Made by a program: the position numbers and the translations under genes. A DNA stretch of 64,000 bases from Xylocopa sonorina (lineage: Eukaryota; Arthropoda; Insecta; Hymenoptera; Apidae), in the NCBI RefSeq assembly GCF_050948175.1, contig NW_027490092.1, forward strand, positions 124,001 through 188,000. Reading direction: 5' to 3'. Below the pieces are notes generated by a model. That model ran no database searches, was not told the DNA's origin, and worked only from the letters and a program-made list of their open reading frames with translations. Positions 53,497-64,000 of this stretch are shown in pieces; position 1 is the first letter of the stretch, and each line of letters starts with the position of its first letter.

Positions 53497-56400
53497 ATAT
53501 CAACGCATATTAGCAATAGAGATCTAATGCTTCCTAAAACGCGATATAGCACCTCATTCCTATGTTTCTTGATAAGATATAATATTCATTAAGAAGTGTC
53601 ATGTATATCTCGTATTCACTTCAAGAGAATGTAAATGCGACACTTCCATGCTAGGAAATAGCGTTTGCAGATGTCTACGTATAGTAGCAATAGATTTCTA
53701 ATGCTTCTTAAAACGCGATATCGCATCTCACTGCTATGTTTCATGAAAAGATATAATATTCATTATGGAGTGTTATGTATTCATCGTACTCACTTCAAAA
53801 GAGTGTAAATGCGACCCTTCCATGCTAAGAAATAGAGTTTGCAGATGTCTACGTATCGTAGCAATAGAGTTCTAATGCTTCTTAGAACGCGATATCGCAT
53901 CTCCCTTTTATGTTTCATGATTAGATATAATATTCATTGCGAAGTGTCATGTATACCTCGTATTCACTTCAAAAGAATGTAAATAAGACACTGCCATGCT
54001 AGGAAATAGCGTTTGCAGATGTCTACGTATCGTAGCAATAGAGTTCTGATGCTTCTTAGAACGCGATATCGCATCTCACATCTATGTTTCATGATAAGAT
54101 ATAATATTCATTGCGAAGTGTCATGTATACCTCGTATTCACTTCAAAAGAATGTAAATATGACACTTCCATGCTAGGAAATAGCATTTGCAGATGTCTAC
54201 GTATCGTAGCAATAGAGTTCGAGTGCGTCTTAAAACAAGATGCCGCATTTCATTTCTATGTTTCATGATAAGATATAATATTCATTGCGAAGTGTCATAT
54301 ATACCTCGTATTCACTTCAAAAGAATGTAAATGCGACACTTCCATGCTAGGAAATAGTGTTTGCAGATGTCTACGTATCGTAGCAATAGGGTTCTAATGC
54401 TTCTTAGAACGCAATATCGCATCTCACTTCTATGTTCCATGATAAGATATAATATTCATTGCGAAGTGTCATGTATACCTCGATTTCACTTCACAAGAAT
54501 GTAAATGCGAAACTTCCTTGCTAGGAAATATTGTTTGCAGATGTCTACGTATCACAGCAATAGATTTCTAATGCTCCCTAAAATGCGATATCGCACCTCT
54601 CTTCTATGTTTCATGATAAGATATAATATTCAGTGCGAAGTGTCATGTATACCTCGATTTCACTTCACAAGAATGTAAATGCGACATTTCCTTGCTAGGA
54701 AATATTGTTTGCAGATGTCTACGTATCACAGCAATAGAGTACTAATGCTTCTTAAAACGAGATGTCGTATTTCATTTCTATGTTTCGTAATAAGATATAA
54801 TACTCATCGTGTAATGTTATATATACCTCGTATTCACTTCAGTGGAATGTAAGTGCCACATGTCCATGCTAGGAAATAGAGTTTGCAGATGTCTACGTAT
54901 CGCAGCAATAGAGTTCTTATGCTTCCTAAAACGCGATATCGCATCTCTCTTCTATGTTTCATGATAAGGTATAATATTCATTGCGAAGTGTCATGTATAC
55001 CTCGTACTCACTTCAAGAGAATGTAAATGCGACTCTTCCATGCTAGGAAATAGCGTTTGCAGATGTCTAAGTATCGTAGTAATAGAGTTCTAATGCTTCT
55101 TAGAACGCGATATCGCATCTGACTTCTATGTTTCATGATAAGATATAATATTCATTGCGAAGTGTCATCTATACCTCGTATTCACTTCAAAAGAATGTAA
55201 ATGCGACACTTCTATGCTAGGAAATAGTGTTTGCAGATGTCTACGTATCACAGCAATAGAGTACTAATGCTTCTTAAAACGAGATGTCGTATTTCACTTC
55301 TATGTTCCGTAATAAGATATAATATTCATTGTGTAATGTTATGTATACCTCGTATTCACTTCAGTGGAATGTAAGATGCGAAATTTCCTTGCTAGGAAAG
55401 AGAGTTTGCAGATGTCTACGTATAATAGCAATATAGTTCTAATGCGTCTTAAAACGCGATATAGCACCTCATTCCTATGTTTCATGATAAGCTATAATAT
55501 TCATTGCGAAGTGTCATGTATATCTCGTATTCACTTCTAATGAATGTAAATGCGACCCTTCCATGCTAGGAAATAGCCTTTGCAGATGTCTACGTATCGT
55601 AGCAATAGAGTTCTAATGCTTCTTAGAACGCGATATCGCATTTCACTTCTATGTTTCATTATAAGATATAATATTCATTGCGAAGTGTCATGTATACCTC
55701 GTATTCACTTCAAAAGAATGTAAATGCGACACTTCCATGCTAGGAAATAGTGTTTGCAGATGTCTACGTATCGTAGCAATAGGGTTCTAATGCTTCTTAG
55801 AACGCGATATCGCATCTCACTTCTATGTTCCATGATAAGATATAATATTCATTGCGAAGTGTCATGTATACCTCGATTTCACTTCACAAGAATGTAAATG
55901 CGACACTTCCTTGCTAGGAAATATTGTTTGGAGATGTCTACGTATCACAGTAATAGAGTACTAATGATTCTTGAAACGAGATGTCGTATTTCATTTCTAT
56001 GTTTCGTAATAAGGTATAATATTCATTGTGTAATGTTATGTATACCTCGTATTCACTTCAGAGGAATGTAAGTGCGAAATTTCCTTGCTAGGAAATAGAG
56101 TTTGCAGATGTCTACGTATCGTAGCAATAGAGTTCTAATGCTTCTCAAAACGCGATATAGCACCTCATTCCTATGTTTCATGATAAGATATAATATTCAT
56201 TGCGAAGTGTCATGTATATCTCGTATTCACTTCAAAAGAATGTAAATGCGACACATCCATGCTAGGAAATAGCGTTTGCAGATGTCTACGTGTCGTAGCA
56301 ATAGAGTTCTAATGCTTCTTAAAACGCGATATCGCATCTCACTGCTATGTTTCATGATAAGATATAATATTCATTATGGAGTGTCATGTATACCTCGTAC

Positions 56401-56977
56401 TCACTTCAAAAGAATGTAAATGCGACCCTTCCATGCCAGGAAATAGCCTTTGCAGGTGTCTACGTATCGTAGCAATAGAGTTCTAATGCTTCTTAGAACG
56501 CGATATCGCATCTCACTTCTATGTTTCATGATAAGATATAATATTCATTGCGAAGTGTCATGTATACCTCGTATTCACTTCAAAAGAATGTAAATGCGAC
56601 ACTTCCATGCTAGGAAATAGCGTTTGCAGATGTCTACGTATCGCAGCAATAGAGTTCTAATGCTTCTTAGAACGCGATATCGCATCTCACTTCTATGTTC
56701 CATGATAAGGTATAATATTCATTGCGAAGTGTCATGTATACCTCGTATTCACTTCAAAAGAGTGTAAATGCGACCCTTCCATGCTAGGAAATAGCGTTTG
56801 CAGATGTCTACGTATCGTAGCAATAGAGTTCTAATGCTTCTTAGAACGCGATATCGTTTCTCACTTCTATCTTTCATGATAAGATATAATATTCATTGCG
56901 AAGTGTCATGTATACCTCGTATTCACTTCAAAAGAATGTAAATATGACACTTCCATGCTAGGAAATATCGTTTGCAT

Positions 56978-57154
56978 ATGTCTACGTATCGTAGCAATAG
57001 AGTTCTAATGCGTCTTAAAACGAGATGCCGCATTTCATTTCTATGTTTCGTGATAAGGTATAATATTCATTGTGGAGTGTTATGTATACCTCGTATTCAC
57101 TTCAGTGGAATGTAAGTGGAATGTAAGTGTAGTGATAGGAAATAGAGTTTGCAG
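56978..57154 (+). repeat. 177-bp expansion monomer
   Basis: Two GTGGAATGTAA units give +3 bp net, followed by the private variant GTGTAGTGATAGG. The next monomer starts ATATCAACGC. Confidence 0.92.
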
Positions 57155-57676
57155 ATATCAACGCATATTAGCAATAGAGTTCTAATGCTTCCTAAAACGC
57201 GATATAGCACCTCATTCCTATGTTTCATGAGAAGATATAATATTCATTAAGAAGTGTAATGTATATCTCGTATTCACTTCAAAAGAATGTAAATGCGACA
57301 CTTCCATGCTAGGAAGTAGCGTTTGCAGATGTCTACGTATAGTAGCAATAGATTTCTAATGCTTCTTAAAACGCGATATCGCATCTCACTGCTATGTTTC
57401 ATGAAAAGATATAATATTCATTATGGAGTGTTATGTATACATCGTACTCACTTCAAAAGAGTGTAAATGCGACCCTTCCATGCTAAGAAATAGAGTTTGC
57501 AGATGTCTACGTATCGTAGCAATAGAGTTCTAATGCTTCTTAGAACGCGATATCGCATCTCCCTTTTGTGTTTCATGATAAGATATAATATTCATAGCGA
57601 AGTGTCATGTATACCTCATATTCACTTCAAAAGAATGTAAATAAGACACTTCCATGCTAGGAAATAGCGTTTGCAG

Positions 57677-57853
57677 ATGTCTACGTATCGTAGCAATAGA
57701 GTTCGAGTGCGTCTTAAAACAAGATGCCGCATTTCATTTCTATGTTTCGTGATAAAATATAATATTCATTGTGGAGTGTTATGTATACCTCGTATTCACT
57801 TCAGTGGAATGCCAGTGGAATGTAAGTGTAATGCTAGGAAATAGAGTTTGCAG
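57677..57853 (+). repeat. 177-bp expansion monomer
   Basis: This is a copy of 52621-52797 at a shift of 5056 bp, with the GCCA-altered first unit and +3 bp net. Confidence 0.92.
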
Positions 57854-58375
57854 ATGTCTACGCATATTAGCAATAGAGTTCTAATGCTTCTCAAAACGCG
57901 ATATAGCACCTCATTCCTATGTCTCATGATAAGATATAATATTCATTGCGAAGTGTCATGTATACCTCGATTTCACTTCACAAGAATGTAAATGCGACAC
58001 TTCCTTGCTAGGAAATATTGTTTGGAGATGTCTACGTATCACAGCAATAGAGTACTAATGATTCTTGAAACGAGATGTCGTATTTCATTTCTATGTTTCG
58101 TAATAAGATATAATATTCATTGTGTAATGTTATGTATACCTCGTATTCACTTCAGAGGAATGTAAGTGCGAAATTTCCTTGCTAGGAAATAGAGTTTGCA
58201 GATGTCTACGTATCGTAGCAATAGAGTTCTAATGCTTCTTAAAACGCGATATCGCATCCTACTGCTATGTTTCATGAAAAGATATAATATTCATTATGGA
58301 GTGTTATGTATACCTCGTACTCACTTCAAAAGAGTGTAAATGCGACCCTTCCATGCTAGGAAATAGCGTATGCAG

Positions 58376-58552
58376 ATGTCTACGTATCGTAGCAATAGAG
58401 TTCTAATGCGTCTTAAAACGAGATGCCGCATTTCATTTCTATGTTTCGTGATAAGGTATAATATTCATTGTGGAGTGTTATGTATACCTCGTATTCACTT
58501 CAGTGGAATGTAAGTGGAATGTAAGTGTAATGCTAGGAAATAGAGTTTGCAG
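58376..58552 (+). repeat. 177-bp expansion monomer
   Basis: This is a copy of 53320-53496 at a shift of 5056 bp, with two GTGGAATGTAA units, +3 bp net, followed by ATATCAACGC. Confidence 0.92.
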
Positions 58553-59248
58553 ATATCAACGCATATTAGCAATAGAGATCTAATGCTTCCTAAAACGCGA
58601 TATAGCACCTCATTCCTATGTTTCTTGATAAGATATAATATTCATTAAGAAGTGTCATGTATATCTCGTATTCACTTCAAGAGAATGTAAATGCGACACT
58701 TCCATGCTAGGAAATAGCGTTTGCAGATGTCTACGTATAGTAGCAATAGATTTCTAATGCTTCTTAAAACGCGATATCGCATCTCACTGCTATGTTTCAT
58801 GAAAAGATATAATACTCATTATGGAGTGTTATGTATACATCGTACTCACTTCAAAAGAGTGTAAATGCGACCCTTCCATGCTAAGAAATAGAGTTTGCAG
58901 ATGTCTACGTATCGTAGCAATAGAGTTCTAATGCTTCTTAGAACGCGATATCGCATCTCCCTTTTATGTTTCATGATAAGATATAATATTCATTGCGAAG
59001 TGTCATGTATACCTCGTATTCACTTCAAAAGAATGTAAATAAGACACTGCCATGCTAGGAAATAGCGTTTGCAGATGTCTACGTATCGTAGCAATAGAGT
59101 TCTGATGCTTCTTAGAACGCGATATCGCATCTCACATCTATGTTTCATGATAAGATATAATATTCATTGCGAAGTGTCATGTATACCTCGTATTCACTTC
59201 AAAAGAATGTAAATATGACACTTCCATGCTAGGAAATAGCATTTGCAG

Positions 59249-59425
59249 ATGTCTACGTATCGTAGCAATAGAGTTCGAGTGCGTCTTAAAACAAGATGCC
59301 GCATTTCATTTCTATGTTTCGTGATAAAATATAATATTCATTGTGGAGTGTTATGTATACCTCGTATTCACTTCAGTGGAATGCCAGTGGAATGTAAGTG
59401 TAATGCTAGGAAATAGAGTTTGCAG
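59249..59425 (+). repeat. 177-bp expansion monomer
   Basis: This is a further copy of the GCCA-type expansion, shifted 1572 bp (nine monomers plus 6 bp) from 57677-57853. Confidence 0.92.
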
Positions 59426-60469
59426 ATGTCTACGCATATTAGCAATAGAGTTCTAATGCTTCTCAAAACGCGATATAGCACCTCATTCCTATGTCTCATG
59501 ATAAGATATAATATTCATTGCGAAGTGTCATGTATACCTCGATTTCACTTCACAAGAATGTAAATGCGACACTTCCTTGCTAGGAAATATTGTTTGGATA
59601 TGTCTACGTATCACAGCAATAGAGTACTAATGATTCTTGAAACGAGATGTCGTATTTCATTTCTGTGTTTCGTAATAAGGTATAATATTCATTGTGTAAT
59701 GTTATGTATACCTCGTATTCACTTAAGAGGAATGTAAGTGCGAAATTTCCTTGCTAGGAAATAGAGTTTGCAGATGTCTACGTATCGTAGCAATAGAGTT
59801 CTAATGCTTCTTAAAACGCGATATCGCATCCTACTGCTATGTTTCATGAAAAGATATAATATTCATTATGGAGTGTTATGTATACCTCGTACTCACTTCA
59901 AAAGAGTGTAAATGCGACCCTTCCATGCTAGGAAATAGCGTTTGCAGATGTCTACGTATCGCAGCAATAGAGTTCTAATGCTTCCTAAAACGCGATATCG
60001 CATCTCTCTTCTATGTTTCATGATAAGGTATAATATTCATTGCGAAGTGTCATGTATACCTCGTATTCACTTCAAAAGAATGTAAATGCGACACTTCCTT
60101 GCTAGGAAATATTGCTTGCAGATGTCTACGTATCACAGCAATAGAGTACTAATGCTTCTTAAAACGAGATGTCGTATTTCACTTATATGTTTCGTAATAA
60201 GATATAATATTCATTGTGTAATGTTATGTATACCTCGTATTCACTTCAGTGGAATGTAAGTGCGAAATTTCCTTGCTAGGAAATAGAGTTTGCAGATGTC
60301 TACGTATAATAGCAATATAGTTCTAATGCTTCTCAAAACGCGATATAGCACCTCATTCCTATGTTTCATGATAAGATATAATATTCATTGCGAAGTGTCG
60401 TGCATATCTCGTATTCACTTCAAAAGAATGTAAATGCGACAATTCCATGCTAGGAAATAGCGTTTGCAG

Positions 60470-60657
60470 ATGTCTACATATCGTAGCAATAGAGTTCTAA
60501 TGCGTCTTAAAACGAGATGCCGCATTTCATTTCTATGTTTCGTGATAAGATATAATATTCATTGTGGAGTGTTATGTATACCTCGTATTCACTTCAGTGG
60601 AATGTAAGTGGAATGTAAGTGGAATGTAAGTGTAATGCTAGGAAATAGAGTTTGTAG
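60470..60657 (+). repeat. 188-bp expansion monomer
   Basis: Three GTGGAATGTAA units give +14 bp net. The next monomer starts like the one at 49315 (CATATTAGC) but changes to the sequence of the one at 49837 before its middle, so three monomers present at 49.3-49.8 kb are missing here. Confidence 0.92.
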
Positions 60658-63093
60658 ATGTCTACGCATATTAGCAATAGAGTTCTAATGCTTCTCAAAA
60701 CGCGATATAGCACCTCATTCCTATGTTTCATGATAAGCTATAATATTCATTGCGAAGTGTCATGTGTATCTCGTATTCACTTCAAAAGAATGTAAATGCG
60801 ACACTTCCATGCTAGGAAATAGCGTTTGCAGATGTCTACGTATCGCAGCAATAGAGTTCTAATGCGTCCTAAAACGCGATATGGCATCTCTCTTCTATGT
60901 TTCATGATAAGGTATAATATTCATTGCGAAGTGTCATGTATACCTCGTACTCACTTCAAAAGAATGTAAATGCGACCCTTCCATGCTAGGAAATAGCCTT
61001 TGCAGATGTCTACGTATCGTAGCTATAGAGTTCTAATGCTTCTCAAACCGCGATATAGCACCTCATTCCTATGTTTCATGATAAGATATAATATTCATTG
61101 CGAAGTGTCATGTATACCTCGATTTCACTTCACAAGAATGTAAATGCGACACTTCCTTGCTAGGAAATATTGTTTGCAGATGTCTACGTATCACAGCAAT
61201 AGAGTAATAATGCTTCTTAAAACGAGATGTCGTATTTCATTTCTATGTTTCGTAATAAGATATAATACTCGTTGTGTAATGTTATGTATACCTCGTATTC
61301 ACTTCAGTGGAATGTAAGTGCCACATGTCCATGCTAGGAAATAGAGTTTGCAGATGTCTACGCATATTAGCAATAGTGTTCTAAAGCTTCTCAAAACGCG
61401 ATATAGCACCTCATTCCTATGTTTCATGATAAGATATAATATTCATTGCGAAGTGTCATGTATATCTCGTATTCACTTCAAAAGAATGTAAATGCGACAC
61501 TTCCATGCGAGGAAATAGCGTTTGCAGATGTCTAAGTATCGTAGCAATAGAGTTCTAATGCTTCTTAGAACGCGATATCGCATCTGACTTCTATGTTTCA
61601 TGATAAGATATAATATTCATTGCGAAGTGTCATATATACCTCGTATTCACTTCAAAAGAATGTAAATGCGACACTTCCATGCTAGGAAATAGTGTTTGCA
61701 GATGTCTAGGTATCGTAGCAATAGGGTTCTAATGCTTCCTAGAACGCAATATCGCATCTCACTTCTATGTTCCATGATAAGATATAATATTCATTGCGAA
61801 GTGTCATGTATACCTCGATTTCACTTCACAAGAATGTAAATGCGAAACTTCCTTGCTAGGAAATATTGTTTGCAGATGTCTACGTATCACAGCAATAGAT
61901 TTCTAATGCTCCCTAAAATGCGATATCGCACCTCTCTTCTATGTTTCATGATAAGATATAATATTCAGTGCGAAGTGTCATGTATACCTCGATTTCACTT
62001 CACAAGAATGTAAATGCGACATTTCCTTGCTAGGAAATATTGTTTGCAGATGTCTACGTATCACAGCAATAGAGTACTAATGCTTCTTAAAACGAGATGT
62101 CGTATTTCATTTCTATGTTTCGTAATAAGATATAATACTCATCGTGTAATGTTATATATACCCCGTATTCACTTCAGTGGAATGTAAGTGCCACATGTCC
62201 ATGCTAGGAAATAGAGTTTGCAGATGTCTACGTATCGCAGCAATAGAGTTCTTATGCTTCCTAAAACGCGATATCGCATCTCTCTTCTATGTTTCATGAT
62301 AAGGTATAATATTCACTGCGAAGTGTCATGTATACCTCGTACTCACTTCAAGAGAATGTAAATGCGACTCTTCCATGCTAGGAAATAGCGTTTGCAGATG
62401 TCTAAGTATCGTAGTAATAGAGTTCTAATGCTTCTTAGAACGCGATATCGCATCTGACTTCTATGTTTCATGATAAGATATAATATTCATTGCGAAGTGT
62501 CATCTATTCCTCGTATTCACTTCAAAAGAATGTAAATGCGACACTTCCATGCTAGGAAATAGTGTTTGCAGATGTCTACGTATCACAGTAATAGAGTACT
62601 AATGATTCTTGAAACGAGATGTCGTATTTCATTTCTATGTTTCGTAATAAGGTATAATATTCATTGTGTAATGTTATGTATACCTCGTATTCACTTGAGA
62701 GGAATGTAAGTGCGAAATTTCCTTGCTAGGAAATAGAGTTTGCAGATGTCTACGTATCGTAGCAATAGAGTTCTAATGCTTCTCAAAACGCGATATAGCA
62801 CCTCATTCCTATGTTTCATGATAAGATATAATATTCATTGCGAAGTGTCATGTATATCTCGTATTCACTTCAAAAGAATGTAAATGCGACACATCCATGC
62901 TAGGAAATAGCGTTTGCAGATGTCTACGTGTCGTAGCAATAGAGTTCTAATGCTTCTTAAAACGCGATATCGCATCTCACTGCTATGTTTCATGATAAGA
63001 TATAATATTCATTATGGAGTGTCATGTATACCTCGTACTCACTTCAAAAGAATGTAAATGCGACCCTTCCATGCCAGGAAATAGCCTTTGCAG

Positions 63094-63267
63094 ATGTCTA
63101 CGTATCGTAGCAATAGAGTTCTAATGCTTCTTAGAACGCGATATCGCATCTCACTTCTATGTTTCATGATAAGATATAATATTCATTGCGAAGTGTCATG
63201 TATACCTCGTATTCACTTCAAAAGAATGTAAATGCGACACTTCCATGCTAGGAAATAGCGTTTGCAG
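63094..63267 (+). repeat. Reference (near-consensus) 174-bp monomer
   Basis: This copy differs at one base from the consensus I built by eye, so it serves as the reference. Notable elements by monomer position: 5-17, CTACG-TAT-CGTAG, a 5-bp inverted repeat with a 3-nt spacer; 45-54, the perfect 10-bp palindrome GCGATATCGC; 76-93, an invariant AT-rich block containing ATATAATATT; 107-112, the palindrome GTATAC; 148-161, TTCC and GGAA arms around a 6-nt spacer. Base composition is about 36% GC with nine CpG dinucleotides. The site at 131-157 is where the length-variant subtype expands. Confidence 0.9.
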
Positions 63268-64000
63268 ATGTCTACGTATCGCAGCAATAGAGTTCCAATG
63301 CTTCTTAGAACGCGATATCGCATCTCACTTCTATGTTCCATGATAAGGTATAATATTCATTGCGAAGTGTCATGTATACCTCGTATTCACTTCAAAAGAG
63401 TGTAAATGCGACCCTTCCATGCCAGGAAATAGCGTTTGCAGATGTCTACGTATCGTAGCAATAGAGTTCTAATGCTTCTTAGAACGCGATATCGTTTCTC
63501 ACTTCTATGTTTCATGATAAGATATAATATTCATTGCGAAGTGTCATGTATACCTCGATTTCACTTCACAAGAATGTAAATGCGACACTTCCTTGCTAGG
63601 AAATATTGTTTGGAGATGTCTACGTATCACAGCAATAGAGTACTAATGATTCTTGAAACGAGATGTCGTATTTCATTTCTATGTTTCGTAATAAGATATA
63701 ATATTCATTGTGTAATGTTATGTATACCTCGTATTCACTTCAGAGGAATGTAAGTGCGAAATTTCCTTGCTAGGAAATAGAGTTTGAAGATGTCTACGTA
63801 TCGTAGCAATAGAGTTCTAATGCTTCTTAAAACGCGATATCGCATCCTACTGCTATGTTTCATGAAAAGATATAATATTCATTATGGAGTGTTATGTATA
63901 CCTCGTACTCACTTCAAAGGAGTGTAAATGCGACCCTTCCATGCTAGGAAATAGCGTATGCAGATGTCTACGTATCGTAGCAATAGAGTTCTAATGCGTC

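Larger units (their letters stand above)
1..64000 (+). repeat. 174-bp satellite DNA array (spans entire window)
   Basis: The window is a head-to-tail array of one 174-bp unit. I followed ATGTCTACG (or its point variants) from 43 to 63964. The steps sum to 367 monomers, and the indels I found account exactly for the net +63 bp over 367 x 174. Thirty monomers deviate: twelve later ones plus one at 1261 carry +3 or +14 at a fixed site, one carries +2 (3700), one carries -23 (33316), and the rest are +1 or -1. The +1 monomers start at 5964, 12751, 15014, 18321, 26151, 29298, 31227 and 55237. The -1 monomers start at 22150, 41822, 42868, 43563, 44606, 45649 and 47736. All units are in the same orientation and no foreign sequence interrupts them. 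The unit size, AT-richness and purity fit a eukaryotic centromeric or pericentromeric satellite; that location is inference. The family was not recognised. Confidence 0.98.
49057..64000 (+). repeat. Mosaic part of the array with reused segments
   Basis: No single period fits here; blocks recur at several offsets. 49857-51547 matches 60678-62368 (shift 10821). 50780-51547 matches 54266-55033 (3486), and 54266-55225 matches 61601-62560 (7335). About 51560-52245 matches 55569-56254 (4009). 52207-54264 matches 57263-59320 (5056). 57669-58368 matches 59241-59940 (1572, nine monomers). About 55920-56910 matches 62558-63548 (6638). 63550-64000 resembles 57965-58410. Expansion-type (177/188-bp) monomers are concentrated here, with eight between 49127 and 60657. 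No genes. Confidence 0.85.

Noticed and set aside
63170..63190. TATAAT-like promoter box in the AT-rich block of each monomer
   Set aside because: It is present in nearly every monomer as part of the invariant ATATAATATT stretch, with no associated gene. A bacterial promoter reading makes no sense in this context.
1..64000. CRISPR array
   Set aside because: The period is 174 bp with similarity along the whole unit. There are no short repeats separated by unique spacers and no cas genes.
1..64000. Primate alpha satellite (171 bp) or the Arabidopsis-type 178-bp centromere repeat
   Set aside because: The length differs, and the monomer does not resemble either sequence as I know it. A CENP-B box pattern (TTCG, four bases, A, two bases, CGGG) was not seen on either strand.
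1..64000. A hidden gene, tRNA, rRNA or mobile element among the monomers
   Set aside because: The monomer register could be followed from end to end with every indel accounted for, leaving no room for any non-satellite segment longer than a few bases.

Overview
The whole 64 kb window is one uninterrupted tandem satellite DNA array. The unit is 174 bp, AT-rich (about 36% GC in a reference monomer), and always in the same orientation. Taking the start of the conserved word ATGTCTACG as monomer position 1, the first monomer starts at 43 and the last at 63964. The steps between starts sum to 367 complete monomers, of which 337 are exactly 174 bp by my count. I see no gene, RNA gene, transposon, telomeric repeat, inversion or unique-sequence island, and both window edges lie inside the array. 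Long arrays of a roughly 170-180 bp AT-rich monomer are typical of eukaryotic centromeric or pericentromeric heterochromatin. I do not recognise the family, so I name no species. It is not primate alpha satellite and has no CENP-B box.

Layout: 1-8.7 kb is the most heterogeneous part, with only short local duplications. 8.7-13.2 kb carries a 9-monomer and then a 4-monomer higher-order repeat. 13.4-20.0 kb is two near-identical copies of a 19-monomer, 3307-bp block, followed by a diverged partial third copy. 24.9-31.2 kb is two near-identical copies of an 18-monomer, 3147-bp block with a partial third copy to about 32.3 kb, which is itself overlaid by a 4-monomer duplication. 33.7-42 kb holds 11-, 3-, 2- and 21-monomer duplications. 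43.7-49.1 kb nests a 6-monomer duplication inside a 12-monomer, 2087-bp duplication. 49.1-64 kb is a mosaic of reused segments at offsets from 1.6 to 10.8 kb.

Several monomer subtypes recur: a canonical type, a type that has lost the central palindrome, a type carrying a GTAATAAG word, and a type with an 11-bp internal expansion. The expanded type makes 177- or 188-bp monomers and is nearly always followed by a monomer carrying CATATTAGC. The duplications have no single period, so the array looks shaped by repeated unequal exchange or replication slippage of different block sizes rather than by one fixed higher-order unit. Open reading frames in the window are by-products of a repeat length divisible by three (58 codons) and are not annotated as genes. 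All comparisons were made by eye, so mismatch counts are minima.
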